Source: Bythopirellula goksoeyrii (lineage in GTDB: Bacteria; Planctomycetota; Planctomycetia; Pirellulales; Lacipirellulaceae). From it: 64,000 nt of DNA. This document shows, piece by piece, positions 9,011 to 17,910 of this stretch (position 1 is the first letter of the stretch; each line of letters begins with the position of its first letter). Made by a program: the position numbers and the translations under genes. The notes beneath the pieces were generated by a model, which saw only the letters and a list, made by a program, of their open reading frames with translations, ran no database searches and was not told where the DNA came from. The stretch covers positions 4,719,257-4,783,256 of the forward strand of contig NZ_CP042913.1 of the NCBI RefSeq assembly GCF_008065115.1, given 5' to 3'.

Positions 9011-9235
9011 TTAACCTCCATTCACTCTTTGCCACCCACGTTCAAACTCCTTCACCGCCGGGTCGGGAACACGGAGCTGACCTTCGAGATCGACAAAAGG
9101 CAACTTACCTGACTTGAGAAGCGCACGAATCTTACGGCGAGAAACGTGCCATCGGTGAGCCAGGTGTGTAAGCGAGTGACTGTCCTCGATAGGATCATGA
9201 TGCTCAAATGCTGCAGGGCGTTTCATGGGTGCCAT
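9011..9235 (-). CDS. Small helix-turn-helix protein, excisionase-like
   Basis: A 74-residue protein. HSLTHLAHRWHVSRRKIRA is a likely winged helix-turn-helix segment of the excisionase/MerR type, followed by LLKSGKLPFVDLEGQLRV, the usual hairpin wing, and VPDPAVKEFERGW. Such proteins bind DNA or are regulatory partners; the function here is unknown. GGGAGG ten bases before the ATG at 9235 supports that start (ggaggcacgaaact), over a second ATG three codons in. It converges on rsmA and is divergent from hisB. No integrase or phage gene is near. Confidence 0.6.
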   Translation of the reverse strand: MAPMKRPAAFEHHDPIEDSHSLTHLAHRWHVSRRKIRALLKSGKLPFVDLEGQLRVPDPAVKEFERGWQRVNGG

Positions 9236-9403
9236 AGTTTCGTGCCTCCCAAGAGATGAGTGAAGGGCGTCAGCAAGTACGCGTTCAGGAGCGATTATAC
9301 CAGTCAGGGGGACAATCTACCAAATCGACTGGTTTTCTCGGAGTTTTGGTACCCCTTGAACCAGTCCCCTTTGGTTCAGGTCCATGATAAGATGAAAAGA
9401 AAG

Positions 9404-9434
9404 CAATAGCGACCAGGTTTAGTCGCGGCTATTG
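9404..9434 (+). promoter_or_regulatory. Hairpin in the hisB leader
   Basis: caatagc (9404-9410) with the following gac can pair with gtc and gctattg (to 9434), leaving a small bulge. It lies 30 bases ahead of the hisB start in a 228-base gap that holds no gene. It may be a leader structure of the his mRNA. No histidine-rich leader peptide is visible. Confidence 0.3.
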
Positions 9435-9463
9435 AACTAATTGCAAAATACAAGTGAAACACG

Positions 9464-10054
9464 ATGGCACGTACTGGAAAACTCGAACGTAAGACGAATG
9501 AAACTGATATCAATATCGATCTGTGCCTCGACGGCACGGGTCTAGCAAACATCCAGACTGGCGTTGGTTTTCTGGATCACATGCTTGATCTTTTCACAAA
9601 GCATGGGGCATTCGATATATCGCTCAAGGCCGATGGCGACCTACATGTTGATCAACATCACACCGTGGAAGACTCCGGCATTTGTCTGGGCTTGGCGCTT
9701 CGAGAGGCGTTAGGTAACAAGGCCGGGATTCGCCGCTATGGGCATTTCACGCTGCCGATGGAAGAAACCTTAGTAACGGTGGCCGTCGATTTCAGTGGCC
9801 GCAGCGTATTGGAATATCGTGCACCTGTACCTGCCGCTAAAATTGGCGACTTCGACAGCGAACTCTTGGAAGATTTCTGGCAAGCGGTCTCTGCCAACGC
9901 GCTATGCAATCTTCACGTCCTCTTGCACTATGGCCGCAACAGCCATCACATTGCCGAGGCAATTTTCAAGGCGACGGCCCGCGCGATGCGGATGGCCGTC
10001 GAGTCGGACCCTCGAATGCCCGGTGTTCCGAGTACCAAGGGGACTCTGGAGTAG
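9464..10054 (+). CDS. hisB: Imidazoleglycerol-phosphate dehydratase
   Basis: Dehydrates imidazole glycerol phosphate to imidazole acetol phosphate in histidine synthesis. The 196 residues are the monofunctional form, without the phosphatase domain of enterobacterial HisB. The Mn-binding repeats are clear: [13 protein letters not shown] and [14 protein letters not shown], then the second half with [17 protein letters not shown]. No other his gene is adjacent, so this is an isolated pathway gene, as is common in planctomycetes. It converges on the pyrophosphatase gene with 13 bases between the stops. Confidence 0.96.
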   Translation: MARTGKLERKTNETDINIDLCLDGTGLANIQTGVGFLDHMLDLFTKHGAFDISLKADGDLHVDQHHTVEDSGICLGLALREALGNKAGIRRYGHFTLPMEETLVTVAVDFSGRSVLEYRAPVPAAKIGDFDSELLEDFWQAVSANALCNLHVLLHYGRNSHHIAEAIFKATARAMRMAVESDPRMPGVPSTKGTLE

Positions 10055-10067
10055 GTGAGTTTGAAAT

Positions 10068-10679
10068 TTACTCCCCAAATTGCTCGGCGTAGTCCGCCAT
10101 TGCCGCTTCAATCACTTTCTCTGCATGTTCTCGACCATAGGCTTCACTGACTTTCACCGGAGGTTCATCCGGAGTGAGCATTTTGTACGTGCTAAAATAA
10201 TGCCGTAGGCGATTGACCATGATCACCGGCAAGTCAGAGACGTCCTGCACATTCTCCCACATCGCATCGTTGTCCAGAATGGCAATGATTTTGTCGTCAG
10301 CCTCGTTGTCGTCGAGCATAGGTAGCCCTCCAATCACGCGCGCCTTGAGTATAACCTCCCCGACATTAATGGGACGCTCGCTGATGACACAAATATCAAG
10401 CGGATCGGAGTCGCCAGATTTAGCTCCTAGCATCATCGCCTTCACCCGGTCGCCACAATACGTCTTAGGGATAAAACCGTAAAGCGTCGGAGCAAAAGAA
10501 GACGTGCGATTAGGGCGATCGACGCGTAAGTAGCCGGTCTTCTTGTCGAGTTCATATTTCACCCGGTCGAATGGAGTGAGCTCAATGTAGGCATAAACGA
10601 GCCGCGGCGCATCAGGACCCACTTCAAGACCATGCCACGGGTGGGGCCGCCACTTAAAGAACGGAGCTGGGAAGCTCAT
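10068..10679 (-). CDS. ppa: Inorganic pyrophosphatase, class I
   Basis: Hydrolyses pyrophosphate to phosphate in the cytosol. The 203 residues carry the class I signatures: [27 protein letters not shown], the metal-binding [12 protein letters not shown] and the downstream [12 protein letters not shown]. The gene starts 27 bases after a PPi-type phosphofructokinase gene on the same strand, so enzymes that spend and destroy the same phosphoryl donor are probably made from one transcript. Confidence 0.93.
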   Translation of the reverse strand: MSFPAPFFKWRPHPWHGLEVGPDAPRLVYAYIELTPFDRVKYELDKKTGYLRVDRPNRTSSFAPTLYGFIPKTYCGDRVKAMMLGAKSGDSDPLDICVISERPINVGEVILKARVIGGLPMLDDNEADDKIIAILDNDAMWENVQDVSDLPVIMVNRLRHYFSTYKMLTPDEPPVKVSEAYGREHAEKVIEAAMADYAEQFGE

Positions 10680-10706
10680 AGAGATTTTCAGCCTTATATG
10701 TGTCGC

Positions 10707-12035
10707 CTAACGATGGACTTCGCCATCATCGACATAAGTTTCAAGAAATCGGGTCAGTCGCTGGAAATCGCTGTCACGTTCGATATAGCGGACAACCGTG
10801 ACCAGGGTTTCAGGATCGACCAAGTCGTCGAAGGGGACATACTCTAATTGGAGTTGTCCCGAGATGGAGACCATCACGCCGTTGAGCCGTTTTTCAACAA
10901 GTGCCCGATAGGCACCTACGCCCAATTGGCTTCCAAGCATCACGTCGAAAGCGTGTGGCCTAGCACAGCGGGCCTCGTAGCCGAGTTGCACGGCATTCAC
11001 CTTGCGTTTCTTGCCAGTTTGCCGATTGTACTCTTTAGCGATCAAATCGGCGAAGACATCGTGTAAATTGACCGCGGAGATATTGATATGACCGTGATCG
11101 TCACGGCCTATCCCTTCGAGATACTTGCTGGGCAGGAATTCCGCGAGCCCTTCGGCGATCACGATCACGCCGTACTCTTTGCCCTCGCGCTCGCGGGCTG
11201 TCATAGTGGCAACGATGCGAGGGATGACCGCTTCCATATTCATGACGGGTCGGCTGCTACTCTCGCCCGTGGAGGGATCAACCGTTTCTTCCGTGGTGCG
11301 ATACTTCCCTACTACGTCTTCAACACTTACGACCAAGCTCGCTTCGCCTGCGATTGCCACTCCGTAGGCTAGCCAGCCCGCACTACGTCCCATGGACTCA
11401 CAGAGAAAATAGCTGCGATTGGCCTCGGCATCTGCCAACAGATTGCGAACTTCGGCGGCAAGAAAATCAACAGCGGTAAAGTACCCAAAAGTGAAGTCGA
11501 TACCTCGATAATCATTGTCGATCGTTTTGGGTAAGTGAACGATGGGAATTCGGTGTGCATCCAGAGGAAGCCGCTCCTGGAACATTTTGAATTTATTGGC
11601 CGTTTTGAGTGTGTCATCGCCGCCGATTGAGATGAGCACGTCCACACCGATTGAGCGGAGTGCCTCATAAACTGTTTTGAGTGGGGCACTTTTTTCTGGA
11701 TCGGCCAAGTGAGACGGATGAGAAACCAGCTTTCCCGGGTTGGTACGTGCCGTACCAATCATGATTCCGGAGGAATTGCGAGTCCGACCGAGCATTTTGT
11801 GATTGACCATCACATAGTCGCGACCCTCTTCAAGCGGATGCGAGGGGCTGTACTCCACCAGAGCGGAATACCCATGCTTGATGCCGACGACTTCAATGTC
11901 GTTGCGCAGAAAGGCCGTAGCGGCTGCGGAGATAACTGCGTTGGCGGCAGGAGCAGGCCCACCTGCGAACAAGATCGCCGCCCGACGGAAGTTATGCATC
12001 ATTTTCGGAGGACGCGAGAGGGTATTGTCAGCCAT
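10707..12035 (-). CDS. 6-phosphofructokinase, PPi-type
   Basis: Phosphorylates fructose 6-phosphate. Two residues mark pyrophosphate rather than ATP as donor: the glycine loop reads GGDDTLKTA, with a second Asp where ATP enzymes have Gly, and the catalytic loop reads PKTIDND with Lys where ATP enzymes usually have Gly. The 442 residues include an N-terminal FAGGPAPAANAVI, the substrate motif ESMGRSAGWLAYG and VIVIAEGLAEF. It is followed 27 bases later by the pyrophosphatase gene. The end of another phosphofructokinase gene opens the window, so at least two are present in this region. Confidence 0.88.
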   Translation of the reverse strand: MADNTLSRPPKMMHNFRRAAILFAGGPAPAANAVISAAATAFLRNDIEVVGIKHGYSALVEYSPSHPLEEGRDYVMVNHKMLGRTRNSSGIMIGTARTNPGKLVSHPSHLADPEKSAPLKTVYEALRSIGVDVLISIGGDDTLKTANKFKMFQERLPLDAHRIPIVHLPKTIDNDYRGIDFTFGYFTAVDFLAAEVRNLLADAEANRSYFLCESMGRSAGWLAYGVAIAGEASLVVSVEDVVGKYRTTEETVDPSTGESSSRPVMNMEAVIPRIVATMTAREREGKEYGVIVIAEGLAEFLPSKYLEGIGRDDHGHINISAVNLHDVFADLIAKEYNRQTGKKRKVNAVQLGYEARCARPHAFDVMLGSQLGVGAYRALVEKRLNGVMVSISGQLQLEYVPFDDLVDPETLVTVVRYIERDSDFQRLTRFLETYVDDGEVHR

Positions 12036-12212
12036 AATTTATCGTTCCCAAGTCTCAAGTTGTCAAAATCCAGCTATCGGGTTGGAGGCCGCCGTCTGCC
12101 CTGCCCGAGGCTGTGCATTGTAGCCTAAGGATGCGACCTCGAAAATGGTCCCATGGGGCAGCCAGATTGGCTGTCTTAGAATTTTCAGGTGGAAGCCTGC
12201 AATTCGGAAGAA

Positions 12213-13559
12213 CTATCCAAACGTGAATTCTCGCTCGATGAAGGTCGTATCGATCCGGCCCTCAGCGAAAGCGCTATGGCTTAGAATCTCCTGGTGCAAG
12301 CCGGCCGTGGTCTGAATGCCATCGACCTGCAACTCAGAGAGCGCCCGCTGCATCGTGCGGATTGCTTCGACACGAGTAGGCTGATGCACAATCAGTTTAC
12401 CGATCATCGAGTCGTAGTAGGGGGGGACCACATATCCGCTGTAGACGTGAGAATCAAATCTCACGCCAAAACCGCCAGGAACGATCAACCGCTCAATTTT
12501 TCCCGGTGAGGGACGGAAATTGTTGCGAGGATCCTCGGCGTTAATGCGGCACTCGATAGCGGCACCAGATTGCACAATATCCTCCTGGCTCATAGAAAGT
12601 TTCTCACCCGAGGCGATCAAAATCTGCTGCTTGATCAAGTCAATCCCTGTGACCATCTCAGTAACGGGATGCTCAACTTGGATACGGGCGTTTACTTCAA
12701 TGAAATAGTAGTTGCCTTCCTTGTCGACAATAAACTCCACGGTAGCAGCGTTGGTGTAATCTGCTTCAGAAATCAAGCGCCGAGCCGAGTTGCACATCGC
12801 ATTACGGGTTTCTTGATCAACGCTTGTGCTGGGGCTTTCTTCGATCAGTTTTTGGTGGCGTCGCTGCACAGAGCAATCACGCTCCCAGAGATGCACAACG
12901 TTGCCGTGGTGATCAGCAAGCACCTGAACTTCGACGTGGTGCGGTTGTTCGATGTACTTCTCAAGATAAACATCACCATTGCCAAAGGCTGCTTCGGCTT
13001 CTGATTTGGCTTGATTGAAGGCAGTCTTGAGAGCAAGGTCGTTGGCTGCGACCCGCATGCCACGTCCACCACCACCAGCGACCGCCTTAATCAACACGGG
13101 GAAACCTACCTCGTGGGAAAAGTGCAACGCGTCGTCTACTGATTCAACGATTCCGTCGCTCCCCGGCACGACTGGCACCTCAGCCTGCATGGCCAGTTTG
13201 CGGGCCTCGTTCTTATCGCCAAGCTTCGCCATCGCCTCGGGATTGGGACCAATGAAATCTATGTTGCAACTACGACAGATTTCGTTGAAATGAGCGTTCT
13301 CTGAGAGAAACCCGTAACCTGGATGAATGGCTTGCACGTTGCCGACCTCGGCAGCACTGATTACGTTGGCAATTCGCAGATAACTGTCAACGGCACGCGG
13401 GGGGCCGACGCAGTAGGCTTCATCGGCCAAATCAAGATAGTGGGCACCTCGATCCCCTTCGCTATAGATGGCAACCGTTTCGATGCCCAACTCCTTGCAT
13501 GCACGGATCACTCGTAATGCGATTTCTCCCCGGTTGGCTATAAGGATTCTTTGATACAT
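12213..13559 (-). CDS. accC: Acetyl-CoA carboxylase, biotin carboxylase subunit
   Basis: Carboxylates the biotin on AccB with bicarbonate and ATP, the first half of malonyl-CoA synthesis. The 448 residues are the family length. Seen are [19 protein letters not shown] at the N-terminus, the ATP-grasp glycine loop [10 protein letters not shown], the biotin-carboxylase signature [16 protein letters not shown] and the RP-SPGKIE element. It lies 68 bases after accB on the same strand, in the usual accB-accC order, so one operon is likely. Confidence 0.97.
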   Translation of the reverse strand: MYQRILIANRGEIALRVIRACKELGIETVAIYSEGDRGAHYLDLADEAYCVGPPRAVDSYLRIANVISAAEVGNVQAIHPGYGFLSENAHFNEICRSCNIDFIGPNPEAMAKLGDKNEARKLAMQAEVPVVPGSDGIVESVDDALHFSHEVGFPVLIKAVAGGGGRGMRVAANDLALKTAFNQAKSEAEAAFGNGDVYLEKYIEQPHHVEVQVLADHHGNVVHLWERDCSVQRRHQKLIEESPSTSVDQETRNAMCNSARRLISEADYTNAATVEFIVDKEGNYYFIEVNARIQVEHPVTEMVTGIDLIKQQILIASGEKLSMSQEDIVQSGAAIECRINAEDPRNNFRPSPGKIERLIVPGGFGVRFDSHVYSGYVVPPYYDSMIGKLIVHQPTRVEAIRTMQRALSELQVDGIQTTAGLHQEILSHSAFAEGRIDTTFIEREFTFG

Positions 13560-13627
13560 GGCGGAGAGCGGGAGCGAAGGAAAAAACCTACTTCAAGTGG
13601 TAGGAGAAATAAAGTGACTGGGGTGAG

Positions 13628-14122
13628 CTAGCCGCGCTGAACCTTGAACAGCTTCTGACCGTATTCGACCGGGTCGCCATTCTCTACAAGGCGGGCCAAT
13701 AACTTACCGGAACATTCAGCGGGGATTTCGTTGAACACCTTCATGGCCTCGATGATGCAAACGACAGTATCTGACCCAACAGAGTCACCCACACTCACGA
13801 GTGCCGGCGATTCGGGGCTCGAAGCAACGTAGAAGGTACCAACCATGGGGCTGGTCACATAAGCGACATTAGCCTCTTCGGCCGCAACGGCCTGTGGAGT
13901 ACTATCGGCTGCTGGAACTGCTGTTGGAGCTGGCGTTGGAGCAAGTGGCACCGAGGCGCCTCCCACCGTGACCACCGGTTCCTGACCGCGGCGAAGACGA
14001 ATCCGCTGGTCTCCTTGTCGCAGGTCAACCTCAGCTAATTCGTGCTCGTTCATTAATTCGACAAGTCGTCGCACTTTGCGAACATCGAATACATCGCTCG
14101 ATCCGGATCCTCCATTACTCAT
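13628..14122 (-). CDS. accB: Acetyl-CoA carboxylase, biotin carboxyl carrier protein
   Basis: Carries biotin between AccC and the carboxyltransferase. The C-terminal biotinyl domain holds IIEAMKVFNEIPAE, with the biotinylated Lys inside AMK. The N-terminal helix VFDVRKVRRLVELMNEHEL and the LRRG segment are typical; a Pro/Ala-rich linker joins the two. I chose the ATG at 14122, preceded by GGAG (caggagacgtgac), because homologous proteins begin near here. An ATG at 14176 would add 18 basic residues and also has an AAGGA element, so it cannot be excluded. accC follows. Confidence 0.93.
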   Translation of the reverse strand: MSNGGSGSSDVFDVRKVRRLVELMNEHELAEVDLRQGDQRIRLRRGQEPVVTVGGASVPLAPTPAPTAVPAADSTPQAVAAEEANVAYVTSPMVGTFYVASSPESPALVSVGDSVGSDTVVCIIEAMKVFNEIPAECSGKLLARLVENGDPVEYGQKLFKVQRG

Positions 14123-14220
14123 GTCACGTCTCCTGCTGTCCTTTTTGTGGGTGCGTTTCCCTGACCGACCAGCCATCGGTAATTTCCTTTATGGCGATCG
14201 GTTGTAAGGCAAGCGAGCGG

Positions 14221-15312
14221 TCAACCAACCACACATTCTTCTATTTGCTTTGGCACGGAGGTCAAGACTTCATGCCCCTCTCGGGTGACGAGGATATCAT
14301 CCTCGATCCGCACTCCACCCCAACCTTCGAGATAAATACCTGGCTCAACGGTCACAATCATGCCCGCCGCCAACACCCTCGATTGACCTTGGGCCAACCT
14401 TGGAGCCTCATGGATTTCCAACCCCGTTCCATGGCCCAGACCATGCCCAAACTGCTTGCCGTAACCCGCCTTGTCAATGATCGTGCGGGCAACTTTATCG
14501 ACAGCCTCGCAGGTGACCCCCGGTCGAATCGCAGCGATAGCGGCCATTTGGGCCTTCAACACCACTTCGTAGATTTTGCGTAATTTAGGCAAGAGTTTAC
14601 CGGTCACTAACACACGGGTCAAGTCGCTCATGTACAGGCCCTCGTTCACCCCCCAATCGATCAAGGTGAAGTCCGCCTCGCTCAATCGCTGGTTGGTAGG
14701 ACTAGCGTGAGGAAGTGCTGACCGGTAGCCAACTGCCACGATGGAGGGAAAACTCATGCATTTCCCGCCAAAGCGGCGTGCCTGGTATTCCAGCTCGGTC
14801 GCGACCTCCAATTCGGTCATTTCGGGCCGCAGGCTAGCACGTACCACTTCAAACGCGCGCCGTGCCTGGTCACAGGCGGTGCGGGTACGGTCGATTTCGG
14901 TGCGGTCCTTGATCAAACGCAGTTCTTCAACCCATCCTGTACAGGGGACCAATTCACACCCGGGCACTTCCTTTTCTAACCCTGCGTGAAGTTCGAGCGT
15001 CATCGAAGATGCTTCGACAGAGAGCCGCTTCACCTTGGCCTTGGTAAGTATCTTGGCAACCCAGGGGAGCATCTGCACTCCCGGGCCCCGAATCTCTGTC
15101 TCCAAGTCGGGGCACTCTTCGCTAATTTGAGTCGTGTAACGCTCGTCACTAATGAGGATCCCATGCTTCGGAGTTATGAGCAGGTAGCTATCGTCACCCG
15201 TGAACCCTGTCAGATAGGTCACATTTACAAAGTTGGTCACCAACAGGGCGTCGGTACCCTCTTTGCGAAGTTCTCTCGCAATTTTGCTGCGGCGTTGGGC
15301 ATAGTTGGACAT
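14221..15312 (-). CDS. Xaa-Pro aminopeptidase / M24 family dipeptidase
   Basis: A 363-residue metallopeptidase of the pita-bread fold that removes N-terminal residues before proline. The metal ligands are all visible: Asp in DFTLIDWG, Asp in YMSDLTRVLV, His in GHGLGHGTGLEIHE, and two Glu in TVEPGIYLEG and GVRIEDDILV. The N-terminal creatinase domain begins MSNYAQRRSKIARELRKEG. An ATG at 15438 would add 42 residues of low-complexity basic sequence; the ATG at 15312 fits the family. It precedes accB-accC, an arrangement seen in several bacterial phyla. Confidence 0.9.
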   Translation of the reverse strand: MSNYAQRRSKIARELRKEGTDALLVTNFVNVTYLTGFTGDDSYLLITPKHGILISDERYTTQISEECPDLETEIRGPGVQMLPWVAKILTKAKVKRLSVEASSMTLELHAGLEKEVPGCELVPCTGWVEELRLIKDRTEIDRTRTACDQARRAFEVVRASLRPEMTELEVATELEYQARRFGGKCMSFPSIVAVGYRSALPHASPTNQRLSEADFTLIDWGVNEGLYMSDLTRVLVTGKLLPKLRKIYEVVLKAQMAAIAAIRPGVTCEAVDKVARTIIDKAGYGKQFGHGLGHGTGLEIHEAPRLAQGQSRVLAAGMIVTVEPGIYLEGWGGVRIEDDILVTREGHEVLTSVPKQIEECVVG

Positions 15313-15442
15313 CGGGTCGAGTCTCGGCGATCTATTCGAATGTTCTTTTTGGCGATGATCTTGCTGTGCCCAATATCGGGCACTCTGCATTCTGTGGCAA
15401 GAGCGACTGTGGCAGACTCGTATGCATATCGCGGCCAATATG

Positions 15443-15470
15443 TTAGGCTAGCACCTCCGCTAAGTATAAA
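15443..15470 (+). promoter_or_regulatory. Possible promoter of queD
   Basis: In the divergent gap between the Xaa-Pro peptidase gene and queD, TATAAA (15465-15470) could serve as a -10 element, with a poor TTAGGC 16 bases upstream as -35. Transcription would then begin close to the queD start. Sigma-factor preferences of planctomycetes are not well known, so this is tentative. Confidence 0.22.
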
Positions 15471-15487
15471 TAAAAGGGCCTTCATCC

Positions 15488-15889
15488 ATGTTTCGAGTCA
15501 CCCGTGAAATAGACTTCTGCTACGGCCACCGCTTATTGAACTACGATGGCAAGTGTCGCTACCTGCATGGCCACAACGGCCGGGCCGTAATTAGCATTGA
15601 GGGATCGGAGCTGGACTCGCGTGGGATGGTGCTAGATTTCAGCGACATCAAGAAGACGGTAAGCACTTGGATCGACGAGAACCTGGACCACCGCATGATC
15701 CTTTGCAGCCGCGACCCCGTGGTGCCCATGCTCGAAGAAATGGGCGAGCCACTCTACTTATTGGACGAAAACCCGACGGCTGAGAACATCGCCAAGTTGA
15801 TCTACGATCAGACCAGGGCACATGATGTGCCCATCGTCGAAGTGCGGCTGTGGGAGACCCCGCGGTGCTTTGCGACGTATGCACCGTGA
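15488..15889 (+). CDS. queD: 6-carboxy-5,6,7,8-tetrahydropterin synthase
   Basis: Converts dihydroneopterin triphosphate to 6-carboxytetrahydropterin, the second step to preQ1 and queuosine. The 133 residues have the PTPS fold: zinc His in CYGHRLLNY, the active-site Cys and two further zinc His in KCRYLHGHNG, LDFSDIKK and the C-terminal VRLWETPR with the pterin-binding Glu. The downstream queE, queC and queF make QueD more likely than a folate or biopterin enzyme. It converges on queE across an 86-base inverted repeat element. Confidence 0.93.
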   Translation: MFRVTREIDFCYGHRLLNYDGKCRYLHGHNGRAVISIEGSELDSRGMVLDFSDIKKTVSTWIDENLDHRMILCSRDPVVPMLEEMGEPLYLLDENPTAENIAKLIYDQTRAHDVPIVEVRLWETPRCFATYAP

Positions 15890-15892
15890 ACT

Positions 15893-15978
15893 GCGAGCCG
15901 GGTCGTCCTCGACCCCGATTTCCCAAAACAGTTTCTTGTGGAGCGACATTGACCTGGGTCGACGACGACCAGGCTCGC
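15893..15978. repeat. Large inverted repeat of REP-like elements between convergent queD and queE
   Basis: The arms at 15893-15915 and 15956-15978 are inverted copies, 23 bases long with two mismatches, separated by 40 bases. Each arm is a copy of the dispersed element also found at 8002-8024. Placed exactly between two convergent genes, the pair could act as a bidirectional terminator or a BIME-like unit. No T run follows the stem on either strand. Confidence 0.7.
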
Positions 15979-15985
15979 TGATACT

Positions 15986-16672
15986 TTAAGTCCCTCTTAC
16001 AGGCCCAAACCACTCGATCTGCTTTCGCGGGCAGAAGGTCCACCCGTGCTCAATGCAGATTGGTTCCAGCCATGCGCTTCGTGGCTGAAGCTCCTCCAAA
16101 GTCGTTCCCTGGGGCATCAGCAGCACACGGTCACCTTGTATTCCAGAAAAGTGGCTCAGAAACTCCTCGACTTCCTCAATTTCTCCCGCGTGGTCGATGA
16201 CAAATTTTAGTTGGTAATCGTGCTGCTCAAGCAGTTGAGCTATCACCTCGGGTTGAAATCGTTGACGCTCATGACGACGGTGCCAATGAGGAAACTGCTC
16301 GGCGTCCGGCCCGCTGGAGCTGAGCTTGGGGCTAATGGACATTAGATCACACTCGACGGGCAGGAACAGGGTGCCAGCCGTCTCGACGGTGATGTGCCGA
16401 CCGCTGGCGCGCAATGACTCGGCAAGAGGGATAAGCTCCGCAAAAAGCATCGGTTCCCCGCCCGTAAGCACCACGTGCTGGCAATCCCACTCTTCGATCT
16501 CCGCCACGATTTCATCGACCGCGTAATCAGTTCCTTCGGGCTGCCATGAAGTGAACGGGGTATCACAGAACCAGCAGCGCAGGTTGCAACCGCTCGCGCG
16601 GACAAACACGCTGGGAGTGCCAGTCAGCAGTCCTTCTCCCTGCACCGATTTATAGATCTCTGCAACTTTCAT
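15986..16672 (-). CDS. queE: 7-carboxy-7-deazaguanine synthase
   Basis: A radical-SAM enzyme that rearranges 6-carboxytetrahydropterin to 7-carboxy-7-deazaguanine. The iron-sulfur cysteines are C29, C33 and C36 in SGCNLRCWFCDTPF, the C-x3-C-x2-C spacing of radical-SAM proteins. The N-terminus IYKSVQGEGLLTG and the VVLTGGEPML motif are characteristic of QueE. The 228 residues are full length. It starts three bases after queC, so the two are translationally close-coupled. Confidence 0.94.
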   Translation of the reverse strand: MKVAEIYKSVQGEGLLTGTPSVFVRASGCNLRCWFCDTPFTSWQPEGTDYAVDEIVAEIEEWDCQHVVLTGGEPMLFAELIPLAESLRASGRHITVETAGTLFLPVECDLMSISPKLSSSGPDAEQFPHWHRRHERQRFQPEVIAQLLEQHDYQLKFVIDHAGEIEEVEEFLSHFSGIQGDRVLLMPQGTTLEELQPRSAWLEPICIEHGWTFCPRKQIEWFGPVRGT

Positions 16673-16675
16673 AGT

Positions 16676-17374
16676 TCAAACTTGATATTCTATCGGATCT
16701 TCAAGTCCCGCGTCAGCGAAACCTTGTTTGCGAAGCTGGCAGGCATCGCACTTGCCGCAGGCTAGCCCTGCTTCGTTGGGCGAATAACACGTATGGGTCA
16801 GACCGTAGTCAACGCTGAGTTCCATGCCTTGTCGAATGATTTCTGCCTTAGTCATCTGGATTAGTGGAGCATGAATTGAGAATTTGGTCGCCCCTTCCAC
16901 CCCGGCTTTGGTGGCCAAGTTGGCAAGCTGCTCGAACGCAACGATAAACTCCGGTCGGCAGTCGGGATAGCCACTATAGTCGACCGCGTTGACACCAACG
17001 AAGATATCGGCCGCTCCCAGCACCTCAGCGAAACCCAGGGCCAACGAGAGCATGACCGTATTGCGAGCCGGAACATATGTGACAGGAATACCTACCGACA
17101 TTTCCTCCCCACTACGACCTTGTGGAACCTCAATGTCTGCCGTCAGGGCACTTCCACCCAAACTAGCCAAATCAATCGAGACGAGTTTGTGATCCTGAAT
17201 TTTCAAGGAGTCGGCTACCCGCCGAGCCGACGTCAGTTCAAATCGATGACGCTGGCCGTAGTCGATGCTCAAGGCGTGGACCTGAAAGCCCTGGCTGAGT
17301 GCGATTGCGGCAGTTGTCGCCGAATCGAGGCCACCGGAAAGCAACACCACGGCATGTTTGGGGGAGTCTGTCAT
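16676..17374 (-). CDS. queC: 7-cyano-7-deazaguanine (preQ0) synthase
   Basis: Turns 7-carboxy-7-deazaguanine into preQ0 with ATP and ammonia. The PP-loop [14 protein letters not shown] begins at about residue 11. The C-terminal zinc site is formed by cysteines in [17 protein letters not shown] and DACQLRKQG. The 232 residues are full length. It heads the minus-strand queC-queE unit and is divergent from queF across a 110-base gap that must hold both promoters. Confidence 0.96.
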   Translation of the reverse strand: MTDSPKHAVVLLSGGLDSATTAAIALSQGFQVHALSIDYGQRHRFELTSARRVADSLKIQDHKLVSIDLASLGGSALTADIEVPQGRSGEEMSVGIPVTYVPARNTVMLSLALGFAEVLGAADIFVGVNAVDYSGYPDCRPEFIVAFEQLANLATKAGVEGATKFSIHAPLIQMTKAEIIRQGMELSVDYGLTHTCYSPNEAGLACGKCDACQLRKQGFADAGLEDPIEYQV

Positions 17375-17484
17375 AGTCTAAAAATACATCAATCGACACC
17401 AATTCTCGGGAGCCTCAAAAATGAGCCACTTTGCGCCCGCTCCTTATCATGCCACAATCACAGATTCGCTGAAAGGAGAGCCCC

Positions 17485-17841
17485 ATGAGTGACTTCCGCA
17501 CCAAGCTGGAAACCTTCGAAAATCAGTTTCCCGAGCGGGATTACCGTATCGAGATTGTTTGCCCCGAGTTTACGTCGGTCTGCCCCAAAACGGGTCAGCC
17601 TGATTTTGCTACCATTACGTTCACATATATACCTCACAAGTTGTGCGTCGAGCTGAAAAGCTTGAAGCTCTATCTGCAGAGCTACCGCAATGAGGGGATT
17701 TTTTACGAGAATATCACGAATGTCATTCTCGACGACATGACGGCTGTCTTGTCACCTCGGTGGTTGAAGATCGTAGCGGCGTTCACCGCACGCGGCGGAA
17801 TCACTGAGACGGTGACAGCCGAGTTCGCATCGGCTATGTGA
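17485..17841 (+). CDS. queF: NADPH-dependent preQ0 reductase, short form
   Basis: Reduces the nitrile of preQ0 to the aminomethyl group of preQ1. At 118 residues it is the short, unimodular type. The QueF signature [19 protein letters not shown] is present, and the catalytic Cys is in [21 protein letters not shown] lies eight bases before the ATG (gaaaggagagcccc). With queD, queE and queC it completes the GTP-derived branch from the dihydropterin to preQ1; the first enzyme (FolE type) and the tRNA transglycosylase are not in the window. Confidence 0.96.
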   Translation: MSDFRTKLETFENQFPERDYRIEIVCPEFTSVCPKTGQPDFATITFTYIPHKLCVELKSLKLYLQSYRNEGIFYENITNVILDDMTAVLSPRWLKIVAAFTARGGITETVTAEFASAM

Positions 17842-17910
17842 GAAAAGCAAAGCCGGGGGATTGCTATCTCCTGACATTACGATCCACCTAATTCATCGCA
17901 GGAGAATTTC

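Noticed and set aside
9011..9235. The excisionase-like HTH protein as part of an integrated element.
   Set aside because: No integrase, att-like repeat or phage gene is visible nearby.
12159..12173. A CAGCCA-GAT-TGGCTG hairpin between accC and the phosphofructokinase gene.
   Set aside because: The stem is short, no T run follows on either strand, and a three-base loop of this kind is frequent; I did not list it as a terminator.
12186..12198. A 13-base match (caggtggaagcct) to 36315-36327.
   Set aside because: In 64 kb on both strands, dozens of 13-base matches are expected by chance, so this alone is not evidence of a repeat family.
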